Shown here piece by piece: positions 8,730 through 18,168 of a stretch of 64,000 nt of DNA. Source of the stretch: Peribacillus sp044761665 (GTDB taxonomy: Bacteria; Bacillota; Bacilli; Bacillales; DSM-1321); assembly GCF_044761665.1 (NCBI RefSeq), contig NZ_JBIWCW010000014.1, forward strand, positions 13,329-77,328. Direction: 5' to 3'. Below the pieces are notes generated by a model. The model was not told the origin of the DNA. It was given only the letters and a program-made list of their open reading frames with translations, and searched no databases. Position 1 is the stretch's first letter; every line of letters begins with the position of its first letter. A program made the position numbers and the translations under genes.

Positions 8730-9272
8730 ATGCATATTGGTAAAAAAATTAAAAACCTCCGTTTAAAAAAAGGATTGACTCAGGAAGAGCTGGGAGAGAG
8801 AACGGATTTAAGCAAAGGATATATCTCGCAGCTAGAAAGAGATTTAAGTTCACCTTCAATAGAGACTTTCTTTAATATCCTCGAAGTGCTTGGATGCACC
8901 CCAAAAAACTTCTTTGATGAAGAGGAGCAGGTTCAAAAGGTCGTGTATGAGGAAGAGGCCCAAACATTTTTCATCGATGAAGAACGCGGTTATCAAATAC
9001 AATGGCTTGTCCCCGAATCCAATGAAAAGGAAATGGAGCCCATTAGGCTGACCCTTCAGGAAAAAGGGGAATTCAAGCAATTTGAACCGTCACTGTCAGA
9101 AACCTTTGGGTATGTATTGAGTGGCAGGGTAATTGTAAAGCTTGGTACATATACTTATTTTGTGAAAGCTGGCGAATCGATTTATTTCCATGCATCGGAG
9201 GAACATCAAATCATCAATGATTTCGATGGGCCATCAGAATTACTGCTTGTAGTTACGGAATCATATTTATAG
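8730..9272 (+). CDS. XRE-cupin transcriptional regulator of the polyamine operon
   Basis: 180 residues. Residues 5-60 form an XRE helix-turn-helix (LTQEELGERTDLSKGYISQLER). Residues about 105-178 are a small cupin barrel (YVLSGRVIVKLG, then GESIYFHASEEHQI), which usually senses a small ligand. This fused layout is that of PuuR-like repressors of polyamine genes. It is the first gene before potABCD and probably represses the operon according to polyamine level. The ATG follows GAGGG. That the ligand is a polyamine is inferred from context. Confidence 0.82.
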   Translation: MHIGKKIKNLRLKKGLTQEELGERTDLSKGYISQLERDLSSPSIETFFNILEVLGCTPKNFFDEEEQVQKVVYEEEAQTFFIDEERGYQIQWLVPESNEKEMEPIRLTLQEKGEFKQFEPSLSETFGYVLSGRVIVKLGTYTYFVKAGESIYFHASEEHQIINDFDGPSELLLVVTESYL

Positions 9273-9347
9273 AAGAAATCTAGTGATTGCAAACGCTTGT
9301 CTATTGGATAAATGGATGTGCGGTTCAATGGAAAGAAGGAAGTATCT

Positions 9348-10457
9348 ATGGCAAACGAAAAGATAATACGATTTGAAAATGTTACGAAACAATTCGATGA
9401 CGATACTGTTGTACTAGATAATGTAAGTTTTGAAATCGAAAGAGGTAAGTTTTATACCCTTCTGGGGCCTTCCGGTTGTGGAAAGACAACCATCCTGCGC
9501 TTGATAGCAGGATTCACGGAAGCTTCCAAAGGCGATATTTATTTTGAGGGCAAAAAAATCAATGATGTTCCGGCCAATAAACGTCAGGTCAATACGGTTT
9601 TTCAAGATTATGCCTTATTCCCACATTTGAATGTATTTGAAAACGTGGCATTTGGACTTCGGATTAAAAAAATGAAAAATACCGATGTCGAGGTTAAGGT
9701 CAAAGAAGCCTTAAGCTTTGTGAACTTGGATGGCTATGAAAATCGCGAAATCAGGGAAATGTCAGGCGGGCAGCGTCAGCGGGTAGCGATTGCACGGGCG
9801 ATTGTGAATGAACCAGAAGTCATCCTATTAGATGAACCTTTGTCAGCCCTTGATTTAAAACTGCGTACTGAGATGCAGTACGAATTGCGGGAATTGCAAC
9901 GGAGGCTTGGCATTACGTTTATCTTCGTCACTCATGACCAGGAAGAAGCACTTGCGATGTCAGACGAAATCTTTGTCCTCAATAAAGGGAAGATTCAACA
10001 AAGCGGGACGCCTCTAGACATTTATGACGAACCTTTGAACCGTTTTGTAGCGGATTTCATCGGTGAGTCCAATATCGTAAAAGGGAAGATGATTGATGAT
10101 TATCTTGTGGAGTTTGTGGGAAGGAAATTCGAATGTGTGGACCAAGGCTTGAATCGTAATGAAGCCGTGGATATCGTCATTCGACCTGAAGACTTGGAAA
10201 TCACTTCAGTCGATCGAGGGAAACTGCAAGTTCGCGTGGACTCCCAACTGTTCCGTGGTGTTCATTATGAAATTAGCTGCTATGACCATGATGGGAATGA
10301 GTGGTTGGTCCAATCGACGAAAAAGGTGACAGTCGGGGACGAAATCGGACTGTTCTTTGATCCTGAATCGATACATGTCATGCGTTTAGGAGAAACAGAG
10401 GAAGAATTCGATAAGCGTTTAGAAGCGTATAGCGATGGGGAAAGCCATGAAGAATAG
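9348..10457 (+). CDS. potA: Spermidine/putrescine ABC transporter ATPase PotA
   Basis: 369 residues from the ATG at 9348, which has AAGGAAG 5 nt upstream; the frame extends 12 codons further upstream without support. Walker A is GPSGCGKT, the signature is MSGGQRQR, Walker B is VILLDEPLSALD, and the H-loop is FVTHDQEEA. The C-terminal 120 residues are a TOBE regulatory domain. It powers polyamine import with PotB, PotC and PotD, which follow in overlapping frames. PotA proteins of this type often respond to intracellular polyamine. Confidence 0.9.
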   Translation: MANEKIIRFENVTKQFDDDTVVLDNVSFEIERGKFYTLLGPSGCGKTTILRLIAGFTEASKGDIYFEGKKINDVPANKRQVNTVFQDYALFPHLNVFENVAFGLRIKKMKNTDVEVKVKEALSFVNLDGYENREIREMSGGQRQRVAIARAIVNEPEVILLDEPLSALDLKLRTEMQYELRELQRRLGITFIFVTHDQEEALAMSDEIFVLNKGKIQQSGTPLDIYDEPLNRFVADFIGESNIVKGKMIDDYLVEFVGRKFECVDQGLNRNEAVDIVIRPEDLEITSVDRGKLQVRVDSQLFRGVHYEISCYDHDGNEWLVQSTKKVTVGDEIGLFFDPESIHVMRLGETEEEFDKRLEAYSDGESHEE

Positions 10458-11250
10458 ATTCTCTAGGAATATTTACTTTATCCCTTATGTCTTATGGATC
10501 GCATTTTTCGTCATTGCACCGATTTTACTGGTTCTGTACTATTCCTTTTTCGATATTGAAGGCAACCTGTCGTTAATCAACTATCAAAAATTCTTTACTC
10601 CCGTTTATTTGAAGATGACACTTAGTTCGTTTTGGTATGCTTTTTTAATTACAGCATTCTCGCTGTTAGTAGCCTACCCAACTGCGTATCTTCTGACGAA
10701 AACCAAACATAAGCAGCTCTGGCTGCTCCTGGTCATTGTGCCTTCTTGGATTAACCTATTATTAAAGGCTTATGCTTTCCTTGGCATATTCGGCACATAT
10801 GGCATGACCAACGCCTTTTTAGAAGCGATAGGAATCGGTAAACGGCAAATACTCTTTACTGATTTCAGTTTCATATTCGTTTCCGTTTATATTTTTATTC
10901 CATTCATGATTTTACCGATATTCAATGCCTTGGACAAAATGAACCCGACACTTGTGGATGCGGCTAATGATTTAGGCGCATCTCGATGGATGACATTCCG
11001 ACGCGTAATCTTCCCATTAACGATTGACGGCGTTAAGACTGGCTGCCAGGTTGTTTTCATCCCGGCATTATCACTGTTCATGTTGACAAGGTTGATTGCA
11101 GGAAACCGGGTCACTACACTCGGAACCGCAATTGAACAGCATTTCTTGGTGACCCAGGACTGGGGAATGGGTTCCACAATTGCCGTCTTTTTAATTATCA
11201 TTATGTTCCTGATTATGTTCGTAACGGGTAACCGAAAGCAGGGTGTATAA
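10447..11250 (+). CDS. potB: Spermidine/putrescine ABC transporter permease PotB
   Basis: 267 residues with six predicted membrane helices. The cytoplasmic EAA loop reads DAANDLGASRWMTFRRVIFPL, the contact site for PotA. The ATG at 10447 is taken because GGGGAAA lies just upstream and it overlaps the potA stop by 11 nt, typical of translational coupling; an ATG at 10435 is in frame but has no ribosome site. Works as a heterodimer with PotC in the membrane. Confidence 0.9.
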   Translation: MKNRFSRNIYFIPYVLWIAFFVIAPILLVLYYSFFDIEGNLSLINYQKFFTPVYLKMTLSSFWYAFLITAFSLLVAYPTAYLLTKTKHKQLWLLLVIVPSWINLLLKAYAFLGIFGTYGMTNAFLEAIGIGKRQILFTDFSFIFVSVYIFIPFMILPIFNALDKMNPTLVDAANDLGASRWMTFRRVIFPLTIDGVKTGCQVVFIPALSLFMLTRLIAGNRVTTLGTAIEQHFLVTQDWGMGSTIAVFLIIIMFLIMFVTGNRKQGV

Positions 11251-11251
11251 A

Positions 11252-12055
11252 TTGAGCAAAAAATTATCACCATTATCGAAAGTTTTCCTAGTCCTGATTT
11301 TTCTGGTACTTTATGCACCGATTTTCTTTTTAGTATTTTACTCGTTTAACAGCGGTGGAACGATGTATGATTTCGAGAGCTTTACTTTGGATTGGTATAA
11401 AGAGTTGTTCCAGGATACAAGGCTGTTGATCATTGTGTTGAATACTATCGTGATAGCTTTATTGTCGGCCCTAATCTCCACGATTATCGGGGTCATAGGA
11501 GCGATTGGCATTCGCTCATTCACAAATAGCCAAATGAGAAATTCTTTTTTATCCCTGAATAATGTCCTGATTGTCAGCCCGGATGTAATCATTGGTGCTT
11601 CCTTCTTGATTCTATTCACGATGGCTGGTATCAAGCTGGGGTTCTACTCGGTACTGTTATCACACATTGCTTTTAGTATTCCAATTGTTGTGTTACTGGT
11701 GCTTCCAAAACTTCAAGAAATGAGCCCTACCCTGATTGATGCCGCGCGTGATTTAGGAGCGAGCCGTTGGAATGTATTGACGAAAGTCATTCTACCTTAT
11801 ATCTCACCCGGTATTTTTGCAGGATTTTTCATGGCCTTGACTTATTCGCTGGATGATTTTGCGGTTACGTTCTTTGTGACGGGTAATGGGTTCTCAACTT
11901 TATCAGTAGAGATCTATTCATTGGCCCGCCGGGGAATTTCATTGAATATTAATGCGTTATCGACCTTGCTATTCTTTGTGACGCTGATACTGGTCGTTGT
12001 CTATTACTTTGTGACGCAGCGAGTCAAGCATACGGGAATGGGGGGGAAAAGATGA
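11252..12055 (+). CDS. potC: Spermidine/putrescine ABC transporter permease PotC
   Basis: 267 residues, six predicted membrane helices, EAA loop DAARDLGASRWNVLTKVILPY. The TTG at 11252 lies 8 nt after AGGG and directly follows the potB stop. A GTG at 11243, overlapping potB, is an equally open start that adds three residues. Partner of PotB. The end overlaps the potD start by 4 nt. Confidence 0.88.
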   Translation: MSKKLSPLSKVFLVLIFLVLYAPIFFLVFYSFNSGGTMYDFESFTLDWYKELFQDTRLLIIVLNTIVIALLSALISTIIGVIGAIGIRSFTNSQMRNSFLSLNNVLIVSPDVIIGASFLILFTMAGIKLGFYSVLLSHIAFSIPIVVLLVLPKLQEMSPTLIDAARDLGASRWNVLTKVILPYISPGIFAGFFMALTYSLDDFAVTFFVTGNGFSTLSVEIYSLARRGISLNINALSTLLFFVTLILVVVYYFVTQRVKHTGMGGKR

Positions 12056-13125
12056 AGAAAATTGTCCAGATGTTCCTAGTCATTTCAATCGTCTCTGCCT
12101 TGCTTTTGTATGCAACATCGAAGTTGAATTCATCGCAAGGGTTTACAAGCAGCGATACGCTGACCATATACAATTGGGGAGACTATATTGATACGGATTT
12201 AATCGACCGCTTTGAGGAAGAAACCGGGATCAAGGTTATTTATGAGACGTTCGATTCGAATGAAGCGATGATGACAAAAATTGAACAGGGTGGTACCACG
12301 TATGATGTGGCTGTGCCATCCGAATATATGATTGATAAAATGCGCGAAGAAAAATTGTTGATTCCATTAGATCATTCCAAACTTCCGAATTTGAAAAATA
12401 TTGATGAGCGGTTTATAGACTTACCTTTCGATCCAGAAAATAAGTTTTCAGTTCCTTATTTCTGGGGCACTGTTGGGGTTGTGTATAATTCCAAGATGCT
12501 TGACGGTAAAGAAATAACAAGTTGGGAGGATTTATGGGATCACGACCTGAAAAACCAAATCCTTTTAACGGATGGTGCTCGCGAAATAATGGGCATGGGT
12601 CTGAATTCGTTGAATTATTCCCTGAATGATACAAACGAAAAACACCTTCAAGAAGCCAAAACGAAGCTCGATAGCCTCACTCCCAATATTAAAGCCATTG
12701 TTGGCGATGAGAGCCGTATGCTCCTGGAGACACAAGAAGCGGCGCTAGGAATCGTCTGGTCTGGAGTGGCTTCTGAAATCATGGCCGAAAACGAAGACCT
12801 TGAATATGTTGTGCCTAAAGAGGGTTCGAACTTATGGTTTGATAATATGGTCATCCCGAAAACAACGAAAAACGTGAATGCGGCCCACCAGTTCATTAAT
12901 TTCATGCTCGATCCCGAAGTAGCTGCACAGAATACGGAATACGTAAGCTACTCTACTCCAAATAAGGCAGCATTGGAGTATTTACCTGAAGACGTAGTGA
13001 AGGATGAACGGTTTTATCCATCTCCTGAAATGACCGATAAATTAGAGGTGTATGAAAATATCGGAAAGAAAAACTTAGCCCGATATAACGACCTCTATCT
13101 AGAATTCAAAATGCACCGTAAATAA
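12052..13125 (+). CDS. potD: Spermidine/putrescine-binding protein PotD
   Basis: 357 residues. A hydrophobic N-terminal segment (residues 5-24) exports or anchors it. The mature part starts with the PotD-like TLTIYNWGDYID and continues with FEEETGIKVIYETFDSNEAM, typical of polyamine-binding proteins. No cysteine follows the hydrophobic segment, so it lacks the lipobox that usually tethers such proteins in Gram-positive cells and may be held by an uncleaved anchor. The ATG overlaps the potC stop (ATGA) after a run of seven G. Last gene of the operon, closed by a strong hairpin. Confidence 0.9.
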   Translation: MKKIVQMFLVISIVSALLLYATSKLNSSQGFTSSDTLTIYNWGDYIDTDLIDRFEEETGIKVIYETFDSNEAMMTKIEQGGTTYDVAVPSEYMIDKMREEKLLIPLDHSKLPNLKNIDERFIDLPFDPENKFSVPYFWGTVGVVYNSKMLDGKEITSWEDLWDHDLKNQILLTDGAREIMGMGLNSLNYSLNDTNEKHLQEAKTKLDSLTPNIKAIVGDESRMLLETQEAALGIVWSGVASEIMAENEDLEYVVPKEGSNLWFDNMVIPKTTKNVNAAHQFINFMLDPEVAAQNTEYVSYSTPNKAALEYLPEDVVKDERFYPSPEMTDKLEVYENIGKKNLARYNDLYLEFKMHRK

Positions 13126-13133
13126 TTATATAA

Positions 13134-13182
13134 AAGCATGGTTTGAGAAGCAGTTTTCTTCTTCTAAGACCATGCTTATTTT
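13134..13182 (+). terminator. Rho-independent terminator of the pot operon
   Basis: AAGCATGGTTT (13134-13144) pairs with AGACCATGCTT (about 13168-13178) with one wobble-type interruption; GAGAAG/CTTCT extend the stem inward and a T-rich tail follows. Confidence 0.7.
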
Positions 13183-13363
13183 CATATCAGGTTAGTTTTT
13201 CATCGGAATAAGCGGAGTTCCTTTGGTACTCTAAAATATCAGTGAAGATAAAGTTATGTTAGTATAATCATTAAGGCATTAGTAAGAGCAAGTGAAGGGG
13301 AATCTTAAGGTATTCTTAATAATTTCCTGCTAGTATAAGAACAAAAGTCAAGGGAGAGAGAAT

Positions 13364-14254
13364 ATGAATGTATTAAAAAGCAAGAAGGCATATGTATGGG
13401 CAACGGCCATATTAATCATCGCTGCCATCCTCATATACGCGATGGTGGTTACTTCTGATAAGACCGTAGCGAGCGTGGGTGGAGAGAAAATCAAAGAGGC
13501 AGAGCTACATGATACGCTTGTTAAAAATTATGGAGCGGAAACAGTTAATCAATTAATCACAGATAAAATAGTTGAGCTAGAAGCGGATAAAGAGGGCATT
13601 AAAGTAACCGATAAAGAAATCCAGAAAGAAATCGATACTTTAGCAGAGTCTTACGGTGGAGAAGAAAAACTGAAAGAGCAATTGAAAGCGAGTGGTTCTT
13701 CCCTTGCTGAATTTAAACAAGATATCGTGGCATATCTCCATACGAAAAAATTAGTAGAACCAAGGATCACTGTTACAGATGACGAAATCAGTGCGTATTT
13801 TGAAGAAAATAAAGATACGTTTGCTCAAGAAGCACAAGTGGAAGCTAGTCATATCTTAGTGGAAGACAAAAAGACTGCGGAAAAAGTAGAAAAAGAACTT
13901 GCTGCTGGAGGAGACTTTGCTGAGCTTGCGACTAAATATTCTACGGATGCAGGAACGAAAGAAAAAGGCGGAAGCTTAGGATACTTCGGAAAAGGCAGCA
14001 TGGTAGCGGAATTCGAAGACGTTGCCTTTAACATGGATGTTAATGAAATCAGTGATCCTGTCAAAACGGAGTATGGATACCATATCATAAAAGTTACAGG
14101 TGAAAAGAAAGCTAAAAAGGCGAATTTAGAAGATAACAAGCAAGAAATTAAAGAAGCGCTTCTAAATAATAAGCTACAAGAAGAATACGCGGTTTGGTTA
14201 GAAGAAGTGAAGAAAGATTACGATATAAGCAATACATTTGAAGCTACTGAATAA
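13364..14254 (+). CDS. PrsA-like parvulin peptidyl-prolyl isomerase
   Basis: 296 residues, close to PrsA (about 290). Residues 10-30 are a hydrophobic signal-anchor. A SurA/PrsA N-terminal helical domain follows (about 35-145). The parvulin domain (about 155-245) starts QVEASHILV and shows GGSLGYFGKGSMVAEFEDVAF and TEYGYHIIKV. The C-terminal helices are lysine-rich. PrsA proteins fold exported proteins outside the membrane. Unlike classical PrsA, the signal segment has no lipobox cysteine, so this copy should stay as a membrane-anchored protein. The ATG follows AAGGGAGAG. Single gene. Confidence 0.87.
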   Translation: MNVLKSKKAYVWATAILIIAAILIYAMVVTSDKTVASVGGEKIKEAELHDTLVKNYGAETVNQLITDKIVELEADKEGIKVTDKEIQKEIDTLAESYGGEEKLKEQLKASGSSLAEFKQDIVAYLHTKKLVEPRITVTDDEISAYFEENKDTFAQEAQVEASHILVEDKKTAEKVEKELAAGGDFAELATKYSTDAGTKEKGGSLGYFGKGSMVAEFEDVAFNMDVNEISDPVKTEYGYHIIKVTGEKKAKKANLEDNKQEIKEALLNNKLQEEYAVWLEEVKKDYDISNTFEATE

Positions 14255-14265
14255 TGTAATAAGGA

Positions 14266-14312
14266 AAAATGGTGCAACTTCGTTGAATAAACGATTTTGC
14301 ACCATTTTTTTG
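14266..14312 (+). terminator. Rho-independent terminator after the foldase gene
   Basis: AAAATGGTGCAA pairs with TTGCACCATTTT around a 19-nt loop and is followed by more T. The stem is perfect. Confidence 0.85.
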
Positions 14313-14521
14313 TTTAAGAGTCCAATTTTAGATTGGGAATTTTAAAGGGGGATCATTTGTAGAGGTCGTGGCTCTCAGGAGGAATTCCATTGTTTTTCAG
14401 GATTTTTGGGTTTAAAATTAATCGATAGGATGACTTATTTACATAAAATGGACAAGAATATTTTCCCTGTATGGATTATCCAAAGAGTAGCGCGAGAGAA
14501 ACTTTTAAATGGAGAGGGGAA

Positions 14522-14543
14522 TTGCCCCAATAAGGATGGGCAA
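14522..14543. promoter_or_regulatory. Short palindrome before the ABC exporter genes
   Basis: TTGCCC (14522-14527) and GGGCAA (14538-14543) with a 10-nt spacer, 23 nt before the GTG start. It may be a regulator site or a leader hairpin. The rest of 14313-14565 shows nothing else. Confidence 0.3.
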
Positions 14544-14565
14544 CTAGAAAGAAGGGGATGGCCTA

Positions 14566-16308
14566 GTGAAGTCTTTTAGAAAGTTATTACCATACCTGAA
14601 GCCATATATACTGTTTGTAATTTTAGGACCGCTACTTATGTGTATAGAGGTAGCGATGGATTTATTGCAGCCCACTATGATGCAACATATTATTGATGAT
14701 GGCATTTCCAACCAGGACAATGGGTATGTCATTAGACTGGGGTTTTTGATGCTGGGAGCTGCAGTGATTGGACTGATAGGTGGATTGGGTTGTACCGTTT
14801 ATAGTACTAAGGCCGCTGTTCATTTTGCTTCGGATGTGCGAAGGGATGTTTTTTGGAAAACGGAACTTTTTTCTAGCAAAAACACTGATTCGTTTGGAAC
14901 AGGAAAGCTGATCACGATAGTGACCAATGATATTACATCTGTACAGAATTCTCTGATGATGACTTTACGGATATTTGTACGGGGCCCGCTTATGTTTATT
15001 GGAAGCGTCGTTATTGTCTGGATGACAGCGCGTGAATTGTTTCCAGTGTTAGTGGTCGCTGTTCCTTTATTGATGGTCGCCATTATCTACTTTTCCTCAC
15101 AAGCTGGTAAATTATTTAAGCGGGTACAGGAAGCGATGGATCATGTGAATACAAAACTTCAGGAGACATTGAGTGGTATCCGAGTCATTAAAGCCTTTGA
15201 TCGCCAGGAATTTGAAAAGGAAAGTTTTAAGGGGTTTAATGATACGCTCACGAAAAGAAACATAGCGGCCGAACAAACGATTATGGCCTTAATGCCCATA
15301 TTATTATTTGTCATCAATTTGGGTGTAGTGGCAGGCATGTGGATGGGGGCGATTAGGGTTGAAAATGGAACGATGCAGGTTGGTGTTATACTAGCTTTCA
15401 TCAATTACTTGAATATCATCATGAACGGATTGATGTCGAGTAGTCACGCCTTGATGCAGATCACTCGCTCCTTTCCTTCGGCAGAACGGATTCAGCAAGT
15501 ATTGGAAACGGAAATTGATATTAATGAACCTTCAAAACCTGCAACAGTTCAGGCAAGGGCAGGGGATGTGAAGTTTGAACGTGTGAATTACAGTTATAGC
15601 AAAAATGGTGAATATGTGATTAAAGATATTAGCTTTCATGCTCGAGGAGGGCAAAAGATAGGGATTATCGGTTCAACGGGCAGTGGAAAATCAACCCTCG
15701 TTAAGCTGATTCCTCGTTTGTATGATCCTGATACTGGTACGATTTCGATTAACGGCATCTCATTACAGGATTACCCTCTAAAAAATCTAAGGGATGAAAT
15801 TGGATATATTCCGCAAAGGGCCTCTCTCTTTTCTGGAAGCATCGAGGAAAATTTACGCTATGGAAAAGAGGATGCCGGTTTAGTTGATATGGAAACAGCC
15901 GCTCGGTCAGCGGCAGCTCTTGATTTCGTGAATGGTTTTGAGGGGGCATTTTCGTATAGGTTGGCTCAGGGTGCAAACAATTTATCAGGTGGTCAAAAGC
16001 AAAGGTTATCCATTGCCAGGGCCTTTATCAGAAAACCTAAAATCCTGATTTTGGATGATTCCACATCAGCCGTAGATGCTCTATCGGAAGCCAAGATTCT
16101 ACAGGCAGTGAAGCGGGAATATACCGATTCGACTGTATTCATCGTTTCTTCCAAAATTTCTTCCATCATAGATGCCGATCAGATACTTGTCATGGATGAC
16201 GGGATGATTGAAGCGAGAGGTACACATGAAGAACTGCTTGCAAAAAGTCGCGTTTACCAGGATATTTACCGGACGCAAAGCGGAAGGGAGGCGACCCTTC
16301 ATGAGTAA
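14566..16308 (+). CDS. Heterodimeric ABC exporter subunit with a degenerate ATPase site
   Basis: 580 residues: six-helix exporter domain (about 1-310) and nucleotide-binding domain (about 340-575). Walker A is GSTGSGKS (369-376) and the signature LSGGQ is canonical. The position that normally holds the catalytic glutamate is D498 (ILDDSTSAVD), and the H-loop histidine is replaced by S529 (IVSSK). This is the pattern of the non-hydrolysing partner in heterodimeric multidrug exporters such as BmrC/BmrD or TM287/288. The next gene supplies the canonical half. GTG start after GAAGGGG. Substrate unknown; drugs or lipids are likely. Confidence 0.88.
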   Translation: MKSFRKLLPYLKPYILFVILGPLLMCIEVAMDLLQPTMMQHIIDDGISNQDNGYVIRLGFLMLGAAVIGLIGGLGCTVYSTKAAVHFASDVRRDVFWKTELFSSKNTDSFGTGKLITIVTNDITSVQNSLMMTLRIFVRGPLMFIGSVVIVWMTARELFPVLVVAVPLLMVAIIYFSSQAGKLFKRVQEAMDHVNTKLQETLSGIRVIKAFDRQEFEKESFKGFNDTLTKRNIAAEQTIMALMPILLFVINLGVVAGMWMGAIRVENGTMQVGVILAFINYLNIIMNGLMSSSHALMQITRSFPSAERIQQVLETEIDINEPSKPATVQARAGDVKFERVNYSYSKNGEYVIKDISFHARGGQKIGIIGSTGSGKSTLVKLIPRLYDPDTGTISINGISLQDYPLKNLRDEIGYIPQRASLFSGSIEENLRYGKEDAGLVDMETAARSAAALDFVNGFEGAFSYRLAQGANNLSGGQKQRLSIARAFIRKPKILILDDSTSAVDALSEAKILQAVKREYTDSTVFIVSSKISSIIDADQILVMDDGMIEARGTHEELLAKSRVYQDIYRTQSGREATLHE

Positions 16309-18121
16309 GCAGATGAATCAACCTCCAGCATCCGATGTGATGGGGAAAGCCCGGGGACCAAGAGGGTTTGGTGGTCCAGTCGTTCAAGCAAAAAATAAAA
16401 AGAGGACAGTGAAAAGGATATGGAAATATTTAGAGAAGCAGAAGGCTGGTATGGTCCTATCAATACTATTCGTGGTGCTCTCAACCTTACTTGGTCTATT
16501 AGGCCCATATCTGATTGGAAGGATCATTGACCTTTATATCATTCCAAAAGATATAACGGGTACGGTTAGGATGCTAGGTGTGCTTGCAGCAGTCTATATC
16601 GGGTCATCTTTGTTCACCTGGCTGCAGACGGCAATCATGATCAATGTTTCGTTACGGACCATTCGAACGCTGCGTAAAGACTTATATGATAAACTCCACA
16701 GTCTTTCCTTACGATTTTTTGATAATCGGGTTCATGGAGACTTGATGAGCCGGGTAACGAACGATATTGATCAATTGAACAATGCACTTAGCCAAAGTGT
16801 CATCCAAATTTTCAATTCACTGCTAATGATTACAGGCGTGACAATCGCAATGTTCTCCATGAATGTCATTTTAGCCGTTGTGACCTTACTGATTGTCCCG
16901 CTGATGATACTCACGACTAAAAAAATCATCAAGTACAGCAGCAGTAACTTCATAAAAAGGCAGCGTGACTTAGGGGAGTTAAATGGATTCATTGAGGAAT
17001 CCATTTCGGGAACGGAAGTCATTACTTTATTCGGGAAAGAAGAAAAAGTTTTCAGCCAGTTTTCAGCTGTTAACGAGAGGCTGCGCCAGTCTTCAATGGC
17101 TTCTGATACCGTGTCCGGATTCTTGGGGCCCCTTAATAATTTCATTAATAACATCGGCTTGGCTATTGTCATCGGTGTCGGTGCTTTGTTGGCCGTCCAA
17201 GGAACGGTTACGGTAGGACTCATTGCAGCCTTTGTCACGTACTCCCGGCAATTCTTCCGGCCGATCAATCAACTATCCAGTCTACTGAATACCTTTCAAT
17301 CGGCCATTGCAGGAGCCGAACGTGTATTTGAAATCTTAGATGAAACGCCTGATATATTGGATAAAAAAGATGCAATACCCGTCGATGCCTTTAAGGGGGA
17401 TGTAGAATTTACTGATGTCCATTTTGGCTATTCCAAAGGTCGACCGATTCTAAAGGGCATTGACTTTACGGCATCAGCAGGGCAGACCATTGCCCTTGTT
17501 GGTCCGACTGGGTCGGGGAAAACGACGATTATTAATTTGCTATCCCGGTTTTATGAGGTGGATCAAGGTCAGATTAAGATTGATGGTCGAAACATACAAG
17601 ACTATAAAGTTAGTGATTTACGAAAGAAAATCGGCATTGTCCTGCAGGAAACCTTTCTTTTTTCAGGGACCATTTTGGAAAATATCCGGTATGGTCGCTT
17701 AGATGCTACGGACTCTGAGGTTATCGAAGCGGCTAAGATTGCTTCCGCCCATGGCTTCATTAAACATTTGCCAGATCAGTACCAGACACAGGTCACATCA
17801 GGCGGTATGAATTTAAGCCAAGGGCAAAAGCAACTTTTGGCAATAGCGAGGGCCATTTTGGCGAATTCGGATTTATTGATTTTGGATGAAGCGACATCGA
17901 GCATTGATACAAGGACGGAAATAGAAATCCAAAAAGGGGTGAACCGTTTGACCGAGGGGCGCACGAGTTTCGTTATAGCCCACCGATTGAAGACTATAGA
18001 AACTGCCGACAAGATTTTGGTCATAAAAAATGGTGAAATCATAGAGGTAGGCACACACAGTGAGCTCATAATGAGCCAAGGGTTCTATAAAGGCTTGTAC
18101 GATAGCCAATTTAATATTTAA
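16301..18121 (+). CDS. Heterodimeric ABC exporter subunit with the active ATPase site
   Basis: 606 residues. The ATG at 16301 overlaps the previous stop by 8 nt and has GGGAGG 8 nt upstream; the longer open frame is unsupported. A 40-residue N-terminal extension precedes six membrane helices. The nucleotide-binding domain has Walker A GPTGSGKT, Walker B LILDEATSSID with the catalytic E, and the H-loop VIAHR. Its signature is LSQGQ rather than LSGGQ, which would complete the degenerate site formed with the first subunit. The two genes are coupled and end in a strong terminator. Confidence 0.9.
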   Translation: MSKQMNQPPASDVMGKARGPRGFGGPVVQAKNKKRTVKRIWKYLEKQKAGMVLSILFVVLSTLLGLLGPYLIGRIIDLYIIPKDITGTVRMLGVLAAVYIGSSLFTWLQTAIMINVSLRTIRTLRKDLYDKLHSLSLRFFDNRVHGDLMSRVTNDIDQLNNALSQSVIQIFNSLLMITGVTIAMFSMNVILAVVTLLIVPLMILTTKKIIKYSSSNFIKRQRDLGELNGFIEESISGTEVITLFGKEEKVFSQFSAVNERLRQSSMASDTVSGFLGPLNNFINNIGLAIVIGVGALLAVQGTVTVGLIAAFVTYSRQFFRPINQLSSLLNTFQSAIAGAERVFEILDETPDILDKKDAIPVDAFKGDVEFTDVHFGYSKGRPILKGIDFTASAGQTIALVGPTGSGKTTIINLLSRFYEVDQGQIKIDGRNIQDYKVSDLRKKIGIVLQETFLFSGTILENIRYGRLDATDSEVIEAAKIASAHGFIKHLPDQYQTQVTSGGMNLSQGQKQLLAIARAILANSDLLILDEATSSIDTRTEIEIQKGVNRLTEGRTSFVIAHRLKTIETADKILVIKNGEIIEVGTHSELIMSQGFYKGLYDSQFNI

Positions 18122-18125
18122 AATG

Positions 18126-18160
18126 AAAAAGAGCAGTGGGAGAAGTCCTCTGCTCTTTTT
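18126..18160. terminator. Bidirectional terminator between the ABC exporter and the YtxH gene
   Basis: AAAAAGAGCAG (18126-18136) and CTGCTCTTTTT (18150-18160) form a perfect 11-bp stem. T runs on both strands serve the two convergent genes. Confidence 0.85.
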
Positions 18161-18168
18161 AATGTGTG

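Noticed and set aside
9280..9300. Possible catabolite-response (cre) site near TTGCAAACGCTTGT before potA
   Set aside because: Only the central part agrees with TGWAANCGNTNWCA; the outer bases differ at four positions.
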